A model generated the notes under the pieces. It ran no database searches, was not told where the DNA came from, and saw nothing but the letters and a program-made list of their open reading frames with translations. The position numbers were made by a program, and so were the translations under genes. 49,158 bases of DNA. Origin: Streptomyces triticagri. Its GTDB lineage: Bacteria > Actinomycetota > Actinomycetes > Streptomycetales > Streptomycetaceae. The stretch lies in assembly GCF_003429565.1 (NCBI RefSeq), contig NZ_QUAK01000049.1:11257-60414 (forward strand), read 5' to 3'. Numbering within the stretch: position 1 is the stretch's first letter; each line of letters starts with the position of its first letter. This document shows positions 34,084 through 41,914 of the stretch, piece after piece.

Positions 34084-34719
34084 TCACTCGCCGCGGTACA
34101 GCTCGCGCTTGTCGATGTAACGCACCACGCCGTCCGGCACCAGGTACCAGACCGGGTCGCCGGCCGCGACCCTCGCACGGCAGTCCGTGGAGGAGATGGC
34201 CAGGGCCGGGACCTCCACCAGGGAGACGCCGCCCTCCGGGAGGCCGGGGTCCGCCAGCGTGTGCCCGGGGCGCGTCACACCGATGAAGTGGGCGAGGGAG
34301 AACAGCTCCTCGGCGTCCCGCCAGGTGAGGATCTGGCCGAGGGCGTCGGCCCCGGTGATGAAGAACAGATCCGTGTCGGGGTGCATGGAGCGCAGATCGC
34401 GCAGGGTGTCGATCGTGTAGGTCTTGCCGCCGCGGTCGATGTCGATACGGCTGACCGAGAACTGCGGGTTCTCGGCGGTGGCGATGACCGTCATCAGATA
34501 GCGGTCCTCGGCCGGTGAGACCGTCTTGTGGCTCTTCTGCCACGGCTCTCCGGTCGGGACGAACATGACCTCGTCCAGCTGGAACTGCGCGGCCACCTCG
34601 CTGGCGGCCACCAGGTGCCCGTGATGGATCGGGTCGAAGGTGCCGCCCATGACGCCGAGACGGCGTTTGGCGGCGCCGGGCTCCGTCTGCGGGCCGGTAG
34701 GCGTGTCCTGCTCTCCCAT
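34084..34719 (-). CDS. nadD: Nicotinate-nucleotide adenylyltransferase
   Basis: A 211-aa NadD, which adenylylates nicotinate mononucleotide in NAD synthesis. The nucleotidyltransferase motif [11 protein letters not shown] is at about residues 25-35, and the SSTDCR segment near the C-terminus corresponds to the ISSTxIR signature. Start ATG 34719 gives a short acidic leader before [10 protein letters not shown]. It sits between a 54-residue membrane protein and the LCP-like gene, all on one strand. Confidence 0.95.
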   Translation of the reverse strand: MGEQDTPTGPQTEPGAAKRRLGVMGGTFDPIHHGHLVAASEVAAQFQLDEVMFVPTGEPWQKSHKTVSPAEDRYLMTVIATAENPQFSVSRIDIDRGGKTYTIDTLRDLRSMHPDTDLFFITGADALGQILTWRDAEELFSLAHFIGVTRPGHTLADPGLPEGGVSLVEVPALAISSTDCRARVAAGDPVWYLVPDGVVRYIDKRELYRGE

Positions 34720-34793
34720 GCGTGCAGACCCTACCGGCCCGTTCGGGTGACGCGGTCGCGGCCGTCCTCCGGAGGACCGCTCCGCGGGCCGTG

Positions 34794-34958
34794 TCAGCGG
34801 TCGCGGTTGAACCGCGTGGTGATCCACAGGAGCAGCATCAGCGCGAAGAACGCCATGCCGCCGACGAAGTAGGGGTTGAGGCTCTCGTGGTTGCCGCCGT
34901 GCTCGCCGCCCTCGGAGGCGAGGGTGACCAGCTGGGCCGCGGTGCTGTGCAGACTCAT
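34794..34958 (-). CDS. Small membrane protein, 54 aa
   Basis: A short protein with an N-terminal Gly/His-rich segment ([16 protein letters not shown]) and one membrane helix ([21 protein letters not shown]). It ends in a basic NRDR. I recall an equivalent small protein next to nadD in other actinomycetes, but no function is known to me. Coding support comes from the clean helix, start ATG and gene context rather than a domain. No clear ribosome site is seen. Confidence 0.75.
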   Translation of the reverse strand: MSLHSTAAQLVTLASEGGEHGGNHESLNPYFVGGMAFFALMLLLWITTRFNRDR

Positions 34959-35167
34959 CGTGGAGTGGACCTATCCGGGTGGGAGCGGGTTCTGCCACAT
35001 CGTAATCGGACGTTCCGCAGCGCTCACGGGGACCGGGTACCGGACACGCCCCGCGGCCGTTCGGCCCGGAAAGCGCCGGCTCGTCCCTCTCGCAGCGCAG
35101 GCGGAGCCCGTAGGCTGGATTCCCGTACGGGGGGCGAGACCACTCGCAGATCTTTGGGGGCCGTGAA

Positions 35168-36274
35168 ATGACCGAAAGCCACGACCAGCTGCCGGGCCGC
35201 AACCGCCGGCGCTTTCCGGGGATCTCGACCCGGGCCTACGAACATCCGGCGGACCGCTCGGCCCTGGTGGCCCTGCGCAAGCTGAGCGGTTTCGACACCG
35301 TCTTCAAGGCGCTGAGCGGTCTGCTCCCGGAGCGGAGCCTCAGGCTGCTGTTCCTGTCGGACTCGGTGCGGGTGAGCGACGCCCAGTTCAGCCATCTCAA
35401 CACGATGCTGCAGGACGCCTGTTACATCCTGGACCTGGAGAAGGTCCCGCCGATGTACGTCAGCCAGGACCCGAAGCCGAATGCGATGTGCATCGGCATG
35501 GACGAGCCGATCATCGTGGTCACCACCGGCCTGGTGGAGCTGCTCGACGAGGAGGAGATGCGGGCGGTCGTCGGACACGAGGTGGGCCACGCCCTGTCGG
35601 GCCACTCGGTGTACCGGACGATCCTGCTCTTCCTGACGAACCTGGCCCTGAAGGTCGCCTGGATCCCGCTGGGGAACGTCGCGATCATGGCGATCGTCAC
35701 CGCCCTGCGCGAGTGGTTCCGCAAGTCGGAGCTCTCGGCGGACCGCGCGGGCCTCCTGGTGGGCCAGGATCTGCAGGCCTCGATGCGCGGCCTGATGAAG
35801 ATCGCGGGCGGCAATCACCTGCACGAGATGAACGTCGACGCGTTCCTGGCCCAGGCCGAGGAGTACGAGGCGGGCGGCGACCTGCGCGACTCGGTCCTGA
35901 AGATCATGAATGTGCTGCCGCGCACCCATCCCTTCACCACCGTGCGGGCCGCCGAGCTCAAGCGCTGGGCGGAGACCCGCGACTACCAGCGGATCATGGA
36001 CGGCCACTACCCGCGGCGCGACGAGGACAAGGAGGCGTCGGTCTCCGACTCCTTCCGCCAGTCCGCGGGCGCGTACGCCCAGGACGTGCGCAGCAGCAAG
36101 GACCCGCTGATGAAGCTGGTCTCGGACCTGGCCGGCGGGGCGGGCGACCTGGGCGGCAAGCTGCGCGACCGGTTCACGGGCGGGACGGGCGGCTCCGGCG
36201 GCTCCGGCGGCGGTTCGGGCCGCGATTCCGGTACGCCGACGGAGAACGGCGAGGGACCGGACGACCGGGCCTGA
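35168..36274 (+). CDS. M48 family membrane metalloprotease (HtpX-like)
   Basis: A 368-aa protease. The zinc motif HEVGH is at residues 137-141 ([12 protein letters not shown]), and the downstream Glu-containing motif [11 protein letters not shown] supplies the third ligand. One to two hydrophobic stretches follow ([26 protein letters not shown]), so the active site faces the cytosol in HtpX style. The last ~90 residues are a Gly/Ser-rich tail. Such proteases degrade misfolded membrane proteins. The ATG has GGGGG twelve bases upstream; a -10-like TAGGCT is at 35111-35116. Confidence 0.93.
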   Translation: MTESHDQLPGRNRRRFPGISTRAYEHPADRSALVALRKLSGFDTVFKALSGLLPERSLRLLFLSDSVRVSDAQFSHLNTMLQDACYILDLEKVPPMYVSQDPKPNAMCIGMDEPIIVVTTGLVELLDEEEMRAVVGHEVGHALSGHSVYRTILLFLTNLALKVAWIPLGNVAIMAIVTALREWFRKSELSADRAGLLVGQDLQASMRGLMKIAGGNHLHEMNVDAFLAQAEEYEAGGDLRDSVLKIMNVLPRTHPFTTVRAAELKRWAETRDYQRIMDGHYPRRDEDKEASVSDSFRQSAGAYAQDVRSSKDPLMKLVSDLAGGAGDLGGKLRDRFTGGTGGSGGSGGGSGRDSGTPTENGEGPDDRA

Positions 36275-36296
36275 GCCCCGGCCGGGACGGCCCGGT

Positions 36297-37385
36297 CTAC
36301 GACGAGGAGCGGGGCGGCTTCGGCTGGGCCGAGGGGTCGAGCGATCCGCACAGTGCCGTGGCGCTGTCCGGGGCGTACGGGTCGGTGCCCGCGGGCCCGC
36401 CCACCTCGGCCTTCTGACCGGCGAGCAGCGGCCTGAGCCGCCCCACCGAGTCCGCGGCGCAGGCCAGCGGTCCGGCCTGCAGATACGAGACGAGCAGCTC
36501 GGCCCGGTGCATGCGCAGATCGGTCTGGTCGAAGCGGAAGTGCAGTTCCCGCCGGACGGTGAAGAGGGAGCTGCGGCCCTCGTCGGAGCCGGGCTCGCGC
36601 AGCGCGTAGACGAAGGTGTGCTCCGAAGTGACCTCGAGCGTACGGTCGTTGGCCTCGCCGACGTGCATCGAGCCGCGGACCCGGATGCCGCTGTCGGCCA
36701 GCGCGGCCTGGCCGGGGTCGAAGCGCACCAGCCAGCCGGTGGCGGCGTGCCGTCCGTCGGCGACGGGCCGGGCGAAGCTGGCGTCGAACTGGTCGAGCTG
36801 GTCCGGGTCGAGGAGTATCCGCACCGGCCGCACCGTGTGCCCGTTCAGTACGTCGTGGTCGAGCGACGACTCGACCAGGTAGTCCTTGGCCGTGGTCAGG
36901 GCGGTGAGGACCTGGCTCTCGGAGAAGTGCGCGGTGGCCCGGACCGCGGGCAGCGAGATGCCTGCCGCGCCCTGTTTGAACTGGGCGGCCGGGCTGTTCG
37001 CGAAGAGTTTCTCGGGGTCCTTCGCGCCCGGCACCGCGCCCTTGGGCACGAGCGGGATGACGGTCGACCGGAGCGGTTCCGCGGGGCGTCCCGCGGAGGG
37101 CTGCTCGTACGGGTGGCGGACGCCCATGTAGATCGCGGTGCCGAAGGCGATCGCGATGAGCACGACGAGGATCATGGCCTGGCGCGAGAAGTTCTTGACC
37201 ACGGCGGCGGCCGGGCGGCTGCGGACGGCCGGTGTGTGCTCGTCGACCCGCTCGTGCGCGGAGAACTCCTGGATCCTGGCAGCACGGACGAAGGACTCGT
37301 CGAAGACGACGGAGCGGTACTCTTCCTCGCCGCCACCCGGGACTGAATCGGGTGTGCCCTCAGGTGGCTCTCCAGACCCGGCCAT
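36297..37385 (-). CDS. SCO2583/SCO2584-type membrane protein (longer paralogue)
   Basis: A 362-aa membrane protein with a short cytosolic N-terminus carrying the motif VVFDESFVRAARIQEFSAHERV, one membrane helix (QAMILVVLIAIAFGTAIYMGV), and a ~260-residue extracellular region of unknown fold. Its N-terminal motif matches the next gene, so the two are paralogous at that end. I recall this pair from Streptomyces coelicolor (SCO2583/SCO2584), one linked to spore-wall synthesis with MreB partners; which protein matches which is uncertain. Start ATG 37385 is favoured because TACTCT ends six bases upstream, suggesting a leaderless transcript. Confidence 0.75.
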   Translation of the reverse strand: MAGSGEPPEGTPDSVPGGGEEEYRSVVFDESFVRAARIQEFSAHERVDEHTPAVRSRPAAAVVKNFSRQAMILVVLIAIAFGTAIYMGVRHPYEQPSAGRPAEPLRSTVIPLVPKGAVPGAKDPEKLFANSPAAQFKQGAAGISLPAVRATAHFSESQVLTALTTAKDYLVESSLDHDVLNGHTVRPVRILLDPDQLDQFDASFARPVADGRHAATGWLVRFDPGQAALADSGIRVRGSMHVGEANDRTLEVTSEHTFVYALREPGSDEGRSSLFTVRRELHFRFDQTDLRMHRAELLVSYLQAGPLACAADSVGRLRPLLAGQKAEVGGPAGTDPYAPDSATALCGSLDPSAQPKPPRSSS

Positions 37386-37391
37386 ACATTC

Positions 37392-37397
37392 AGAGTA
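37392..37397 (-). promoter_or_regulatory. -10-like element, leaderless start of the longer SCO2583/2584-type gene
   Basis: TACTCT, fitting TAnnnT, ends exactly six bases before ATG 37385. No standard -35 is visible at 17-18 bases, so an alternative sigma factor is possible. Confidence 0.4.
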
Positions 37398-37508
37398 GGT
37401 CGTCACGGGCGTGCCTAAACGCCCTGGTGCGCCACAAGTTCTGACGGAATCTCACAGCCCTCCGACCTGCGTACGGGCTGGTGCCGGACGGGTGCGCGGC
37501 AGGTCCTG

Positions 37509-38093
37509 TCAGGGCAGCCGCGGCTCTGCGGGGACCGGTGGCTGCGAGTAGTCGGCCGATGCCGAGGGTGCCTGGTCGACGCCGGTGGTGGCGGGCGGCG
37601 GGGTGGGGTCCTGACGGCCGGAGCTGCTGCCGCGGTAGACGGCGGCGAAGGCGAGGGCGACCATGCCGACGCCCATCACCAGGGCGAGCAGCCAGGCCAC
37701 CGGGCGGTGCCAGCGGGAGTTGCCGCGGCGGGCGTACGGCCCCTCGGCGTACTCCGGCTCGTCCGCGTCGTCATCGGATTCGGCGTCGGAGCGGGCGAAC
37801 GCGCCGGTGCCGAAGACATAGCGCGTGCCGTACCCGGTGCGCTCGCCGTAGTCGCCCGGGCCGTCGGCCGCCTCCGGGTCGTCGTCCCCCGGGGAGCCGT
37901 GGCCACGGGCTCTGCGGGCCTCGGCGGCGGCGAGCAGCCGCTCGACCGCGGTGGGTTCATGGAATTCGGCCGAGCGCACGAAGGCCTCGTCGAAGACCAC
38001 GGAGGCGAACGCGTCGTCCGCACCTCCGCGGTCGTGGCTGTCGTCGGGCTCCCGGCCGTCCGGAAACGGCGTGCCCCCCACGTCCTCCGGCAC
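37509..38093 (-). CDS. SCO2583/SCO2584-type membrane protein (shorter paralogue)
   Basis: A 194-aa protein sharing the N-terminal motif with its neighbour (VVFDEAFVRSAEFHEPTAVERLLAAAEARRA), then an acidic low-complexity region, one membrane helix (PVAWLLALVMGVGMVALAFAAVY) and a short outside tail. GTG 38093 is chosen because TACGCT ends six bases upstream, the same layout as the longer paralogue; ATG or GTG starts further upstream in the frame lack support. It lies next to proA. A role in the spore-wall machinery is an inference from recollection of the equivalent locus. Confidence 0.75.
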   Translation of the reverse strand: MPEDVGGTPFPDGREPDDSHDRGGADDAFASVVFDEAFVRSAEFHEPTAVERLLAAAEARRARGHGSPGDDDPEAADGPGDYGERTGYGTRYVFGTGAFARSDAESDDDADEPEYAEGPYARRGNSRWHRPVAWLLALVMGVGMVALAFAAVYRGSSSGRQDPTPPPATTGVDQAPSASADYSQPPVPAEPRLP

Positions 38094-38099
38094 GGCTCC

Positions 38100-38105
38100 A
38101 GCGTA
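38100..38105 (-). promoter_or_regulatory. -10-like element, leaderless start of the shorter SCO2583/2584-type gene
   Basis: TACGCT ends exactly six bases before GTG 38093. This mirrors the longer paralogue and the leuS leader. Confidence 0.35.
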
Positions 38106-38166
38106 GACCGGAGGGGGCAATTTGGGCAGACGGTACGGGAATTCACCCCGCAACCCGATGTGTGCC

Positions 38167-38192
38167 GCCGGTCCGCGCGGGGTCGGACCGGC
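38167..38192 (-). terminator. Terminator of proA
   Basis: A 9-bp stem, GCCGGTCCG (38167-38175) with its complement (38184-38192), and an eight-base loop, starting 16 bases past the proA stop. Confidence 0.65.
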
Positions 38193-38207
38193 GCCGAGCG
38201 GCGAGCG

Positions 38208-39500
38208 TCAGCGCACGTGGCCGTCGCCGGTGACGATGTACTTCGTGGAGGTCAGTTCGGGCAGTCCCATCGGGCCTCGGGCGTGCAGCTTCTGGGTGGA
38301 GATGCCGATCTCGGCGCCGAAGCCGAACTGGCCGCCGTCGGTGAACCGCGTCGAGGCGTTGACCGCGACGGTGGTGGAGTCGACGAGCTGGGTGAAGCGG
38401 CGGGCCGCCTGCTGCGAGGTGGTCACGATGGCCTCGGTGTGCCCGGAGGTCCACAGCCGGATGTGCTCCACGGCCTTGTCGAGCGAGTCGACGACGCCGG
38501 CCGCGATGTCGTACGAGAGGTACTCGGTCTCCCAGTCCTCGGGAGTCGCGGGGACGACGGTGGCCTTGCTGCCGGCGGCGGCCGCGACGACGCGCTCGTC
38601 GCCGTGCACGGTGACGCCGGCCTCGGCGAGTGCGTCGAGGGCACGCGGCAGGAAGGCGTCCGCGATGTCCTGGTGGACGAGCAGGGTCTCGGCCGCATTG
38701 CAGACGCTCGGGCGCTGGGCCTTGGAGTTGACCAGGATCTCGACGGCCGTGTCGAGGTCGGCCTGCGCGTCCACGTACACATGGCAGTTGCCGGTGCCGG
38801 TCTCGATCACCGGGACCGTGGACTCCTCGACCACGGTGCGGATCAGGGAGGCGCCGCCGCGCGGGATGAGGACGTCGACCAGGCCGCGGGCGCGCATCAG
38901 CTCGGTCACGGAGTCGCGGGACTCCCCCGGGACCAGCTGGATGGCGTCGGCGGGCAGGCCGGCGCCGCCGATGGCGTCGCGCAGCACGCGGACCAGGGCG
39001 GTGTTCGAGTCGTACGCGGAGGAGGAGCCGCGCAGCAGGACCGCGTTGCCCGACTTCAGGCAGAGGGCGGCGGCGTCCACCGTGACGTTGGGCCGGGCCT
39101 CGTAGATGATGCCGACCACGCCGAGCGGGACGCGGACCTGGCGCAGGTCGATGCCGTTGGGCAGGGTCGAGCCGCGGACCACCTCGCCGACGGGGTCGGG
39201 CAGGGCCACCACGTCGCGTACGTCGGAGGCGATGGCGCGGACCCGCTCGGGGGTGAGGGTGAGGCGGTCCACGACGGTGTCGCTGGTGCCGGCCTCCTCG
39301 GCCCTTGCGACGTCCTTCGCGTTCGCCTCGACGATTTCCTTGGTCCGCACCTCGAGGGCGTCGGCGATGGCCAGGAGCGCGTCGTCCTTGACGGAGCGCG
39401 GCAGCGGGGCGAGGTCGGCGGCGGCGGACCTGGCCCGGTAGGCGGCCTGGGCGACCGGCGTCATGTTGTCGTACGGGGAGACCGGGATGGGCGACGTCAT
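38208..39500 (-). CDS. proA: Gamma-glutamyl phosphate reductase
   Basis: A 430-aa ProA, which reduces glutamyl-5-phosphate to glutamate semialdehyde with NADPH in proline synthesis. The catalytic cysteine is Cys267 in [14 protein letters not shown], and the RGGASLI and [11 protein letters not shown] segments are family-typical. Length is standard. proB lies 766 bases away on the same strand with one small gene between, so proline genes are grouped but not fused in one tight operon. Confidence 0.97.
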   Translation of the reverse strand: MTSPIPVSPYDNMTPVAQAAYRARSAAADLAPLPRSVKDDALLAIADALEVRTKEIVEANAKDVARAEEAGTSDTVVDRLTLTPERVRAIASDVRDVVALPDPVGEVVRGSTLPNGIDLRQVRVPLGVVGIIYEARPNVTVDAAALCLKSGNAVLLRGSSSAYDSNTALVRVLRDAIGGAGLPADAIQLVPGESRDSVTELMRARGLVDVLIPRGGASLIRTVVEESTVPVIETGTGNCHVYVDAQADLDTAVEILVNSKAQRPSVCNAAETLLVHQDIADAFLPRALDALAEAGVTVHGDERVVAAAAGSKATVVPATPEDWETEYLSYDIAAGVVDSLDKAVEHIRLWTSGHTEAIVTTSQQAARRFTQLVDSTTVAVNASTRFTDGGQFGFGAEIGISTQKLHARGPMGLPELTSTKYIVTGDGHVR

Positions 39501-39605
39501 GACCGCAGGGTAGCCGGGCGGCCTGGGGCGTCCAGAGGGTGTTCCGTACTCCGAGACGTGCGCGGAGGCGTCTGCGCGCGGACGCCCCCGCGGGCGCGAC
39601 TCGGC

Positions 39606-40061
39606 TCAAAAGGGGTGCACGCCGACCGGGGCCGCCGGGGGCGGACCGTAGCCTTCCGCGATGCGCTGGTGGTACGTCTCGCGGTCGATGACCTCGAGGC
39701 CGACGATCTCCCAGGGCGGCAGCCCGGCACTGAGGCGGTGCTCGCCCCACAGGCGCAGCGCGACGGCGGCGGCGTCGTGCAGATCCCTGGCCTCTTCCCA
39801 GTACCGGATCTCCGCGTGGTCCGCGGCATAGCGGCTGGTCAGCAGGAAGGGGTGGTCGTGGGCCAGCTGCTCGAGGCCGCGCCGCACATCGGGCAGCTGC
39901 GCCGCGGGGCCCGAGACGCTCAGCGTGACGTGCCAGAGCCTGGGCAGGTCCACGGGCCCGGGCCGCTCCTCGTCCGGGCACTCCTGGCCCGCCGTCACGC
40001 TGGTCAGCGCTCGTTCGGCGGGCACACCTCGGGCTGCCGCCCCAGGGCGCACTCGTCTCAC
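39606..40061 (-). CDS. Conserved hypothetical protein between proA and proB
   Basis: A 151-aa protein I cannot assign to a function. A compact region beginning LPRLWHVTLSVSGPAAQLPDVRRGLEQLAHDHPFLLTSRYAADHAEIRYWEEARDL has alternating beta and helical character, and the C-terminus WEIVGLEVIDRETYHQRIAEGYGPP resembles a ferredoxin-like fold but no motif confirms it. GTG 40061 is chosen because AGGAGG lies five bases upstream, though homologues I recall begin near GTG 39998. Confidence 0.75.
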   Translation of the reverse strand: MRRVRPGAAARGVPAERALTSVTAGQECPDEERPGPVDLPRLWHVTLSVSGPAAQLPDVRRGLEQLAHDHPFLLTSRYAADHAEIRYWEEARDLHDAAAVALRLWGEHRLSAGLPPWEIVGLEVIDRETYHQRIAEGYGPPPAAPVGVHPF

Positions 40062-40077
40062 GGCGGCCTCCTGTCAA

Positions 40078-40131
40078 GCTCTCGTCGTGCGGAAGTTGCC
40101 CCCTGGACAAAGTTGACCAGGCGACGAGAGC
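40078..40131. repeat. Nested inverted repeats upstream of the small gene at 39606
   Basis: Ten-base arms GCTCTCGTCG (40078-40087) and the exact complement CGACGAGAGC (40122-40131) enclose a second inverted pair, CCTGG (40102-40106) and CCAGG (40117-40121). The structure is just upstream of a gene and not at a transcript end, so an operator or RNA structure is as likely as a terminator. Confidence 0.6.
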
Positions 40132-40188
40132 GCGCGTGACGGTTTTACGGAAGGTCCCTCACCGGGGGCTGCGGTTTCGGCCTCTTTT

Positions 40189-40224
40189 CGACAGGTGTCG
40201 ACAGGTGGCGACAGGTGGCGACAC
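40189..40224. repeat. Three 10-bp direct repeats after proB
   Basis: CGACAGGTGT, CGACAGGTGG and CGACAGGTGG follow without spacers, then a partial CGACAC copy. The 10-base period puts each unit on the same face of the helix. They lie 43 bases past the proB stop and upstream of the small gene at 39606. Confidence 0.75.
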
Positions 40225-40266
40225 GGGCTGACCCGGGCCGGGCACTTCGCGGAACGACCGGGCCCG

Positions 40267-41475
40267 TCACGCCTTCATGACCACCAGATCGTCCCGGTGC
40301 ACGACCTCGCGCTCGTACGCAGGCCCGAGTTCCCTGGCCAGATCGCGGGTGGACCGGCCGATCAGCTGGGGGATCTCCTTGGCGTCGAAGTTGACGAGCC
40401 CCCGGGCGACGGCCCGGCCGGCCACGTCCCGCAGCTCCACCGGGTCCCCGGCCGAGAACTCGCCCTCGACCGCCCGGATCCCGGCCGGCAGGAGCGAGGT
40501 GCGGCGCTCGGTGACCGCGTGCACCGCACCGTCGTCAAGCGTGAGGGCGCCCTGCGGGGTCGAGGCGTGCTGCAGCCAGAGCAGCCGGTCGGCGGAGCGC
40601 CGCCCGGTGGGGTGGAAGTGCGTGCCCGTGGGGCGTCCCGCCAGGGCGTCGGCGGCGTGCACGGCGGAGGTCAGCACCACGGGGATGCCGGCCGCGGCCG
40701 CGATCCCGGCCGCCTCGACCTTGGTGACCATGCCGCCGGTGCCGACGCCGGCCCGGCCCGAGCTGCCGATCTGCACCCCGTCGAGGTCGGCGGGGCCGCG
40801 CACCTCCTCGATACGGGACGTCCCCGGCTTGGCGGGATCGCCGTCGTAGAGGCCGTCCACGTCGGAGAGCAGCACCAGGAGGTCGGCGCGGACCAGGTGG
40901 GCGACCAGGGCGGCCAGCCGGTCGTTGTCGCCGAAGCGGATCTCGTCGGTGGCCACCGTGTCGTTCTCGTTGACCACCGGCAGCGAGCCCATCGCAAGGA
41001 GCTGGTCGAGGGTGCGCGAGGCGTTGCGGTGGTGGGCGCGCCGGGCCATGTCGTCGCTGGTCAGCAGCACCTGGCCGACGCGTACGCCGTAGCGGGCGAA
41101 GGACGCGGTGTAGCGGGCCACGAGCAGTCCCTGGCCGACGCTGGCCGCGGCCTGCTGGCGGGCCAGATCGCGCGGGCGGCGGATCAGTCCGAGCGGGGCG
41201 AGTCCGGCGGCGATCGCCCCGGAGGAGACGAGCACGATCTCCCGCCCGCCGTCCTCGGGCGCTCCTGCGGCGGGCCGGGTCCGAGCCTTGGCCAGCACGT
41301 CGACCAGGGCGTCCACCCGGTCCGCGTCAAGGCCGCCCGCCGCGGTGGTCAGGGAGGACGAGCCGACCTTGACGACGATCCGCCGGGCCTCGCGCACGGC
41401 CCGGCGCTCGGGCGGTCGCACGGCCTCGGCCTCGTCCGCTCCGATGCCTGCCTCGTTCTGCCCTGCGCCCGACAC
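40267..41475 (-). CDS. proB: Glutamate 5-kinase with PUA domain
   Basis: A 402-aa ProB, the first enzyme of proline synthesis. The amino-acid kinase core begins with RRIVVKVGSSSLT, then VLVSSGAIAAGL, the substrate segment PVVNENDTVATDEIRFGDNDRLAA, and the nucleotide part LLSDVDGLYDGDP; GVGTGGMVTKVEAA follows. The last ~80 residues form a PUA domain. GTG 41475 with GGGGA upstream is preferred; TTG 41487 is in frame and possible. Confidence 0.96.
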   Translation of the reverse strand: MSGAGQNEAGIGADEAEAVRPPERRAVREARRIVVKVGSSSLTTAAGGLDADRVDALVDVLAKARTRPAAGAPEDGGREIVLVSSGAIAAGLAPLGLIRRPRDLARQQAAASVGQGLLVARYTASFARYGVRVGQVLLTSDDMARRAHHRNASRTLDQLLAMGSLPVVNENDTVATDEIRFGDNDRLAALVAHLVRADLLVLLSDVDGLYDGDPAKPGTSRIEEVRGPADLDGVQIGSSGRAGVGTGGMVTKVEAAGIAAAAGIPVVLTSAVHAADALAGRPTGTHFHPTGRRSADRLLWLQHASTPQGALTLDDGAVHAVTERRTSLLPAGIRAVEGEFSAGDPVELRDVAGRAVARGLVNFDAKEIPQLIGRSTRDLARELGPAYEREVVHRDDLVVMKA

Positions 41476-41914
41476 GTACGTCCCCAATGGTCATGACCTG
41501 CTGGTATCCGCAGCGGAGTCCGCTTGCGGAGCGGTGTCTGCAATCTACGCGAGCACCGCGTGGGACCGCTTCTGCATTCCGAGGGGCGGAACGCCAGGGT
41601 CCAAGGGCGGGAAGGCGCAGGTACGAGGACCGTGCCGAGCGCCCGGGACAGGGAACGGAATGTGGCGCGTTTCACGTCCCAACCGACAGAGGGCCGGGAC
41701 GTGTTGAGGTTCATAGCGTTTGCCCCTTTATCTCACGATTCCTGGGACCGAAGATTGCTACAGGGACCGGGATAGCCATACGGTCAGGGGTCGACCTTCC
41801 CCACCAAGGTCCGAGGATGATCCGCAAGTTCCGGCCGGCAGCTCGCCGCCGGTCCCGCAGCACCCTCGAGCAACACTCGCCCTCCCCCCAGCCAACCTGC
41901 CAGGAGCCCAGCCC
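41476..41914 (+). other. Intergenic region upstream of the TagF-like gene
   Basis: 439 bases between divergent proB and the TagF-like gene. A possible plus-strand promoter reads TTGAGG (41704-41709), an 18-base spacer, and TTATCT (41728-41733). Otherwise no supported gene. A short frame beginning at ATG 41818 overlaps the downstream gene out of frame and has no signal worth reporting. Confidence 0.4.

Noticed and set aside
36297..37385. Signal peptide on the longer SCO2583/2584-type protein
   Set aside because: About 70 hydrophilic residues precede the hydrophobic stretch, so it is a membrane anchor, not a cleaved signal.
40189..40224. CRISPR-like array
   Set aside because: Repeats are only 10 bases, contiguous and have no spacers.
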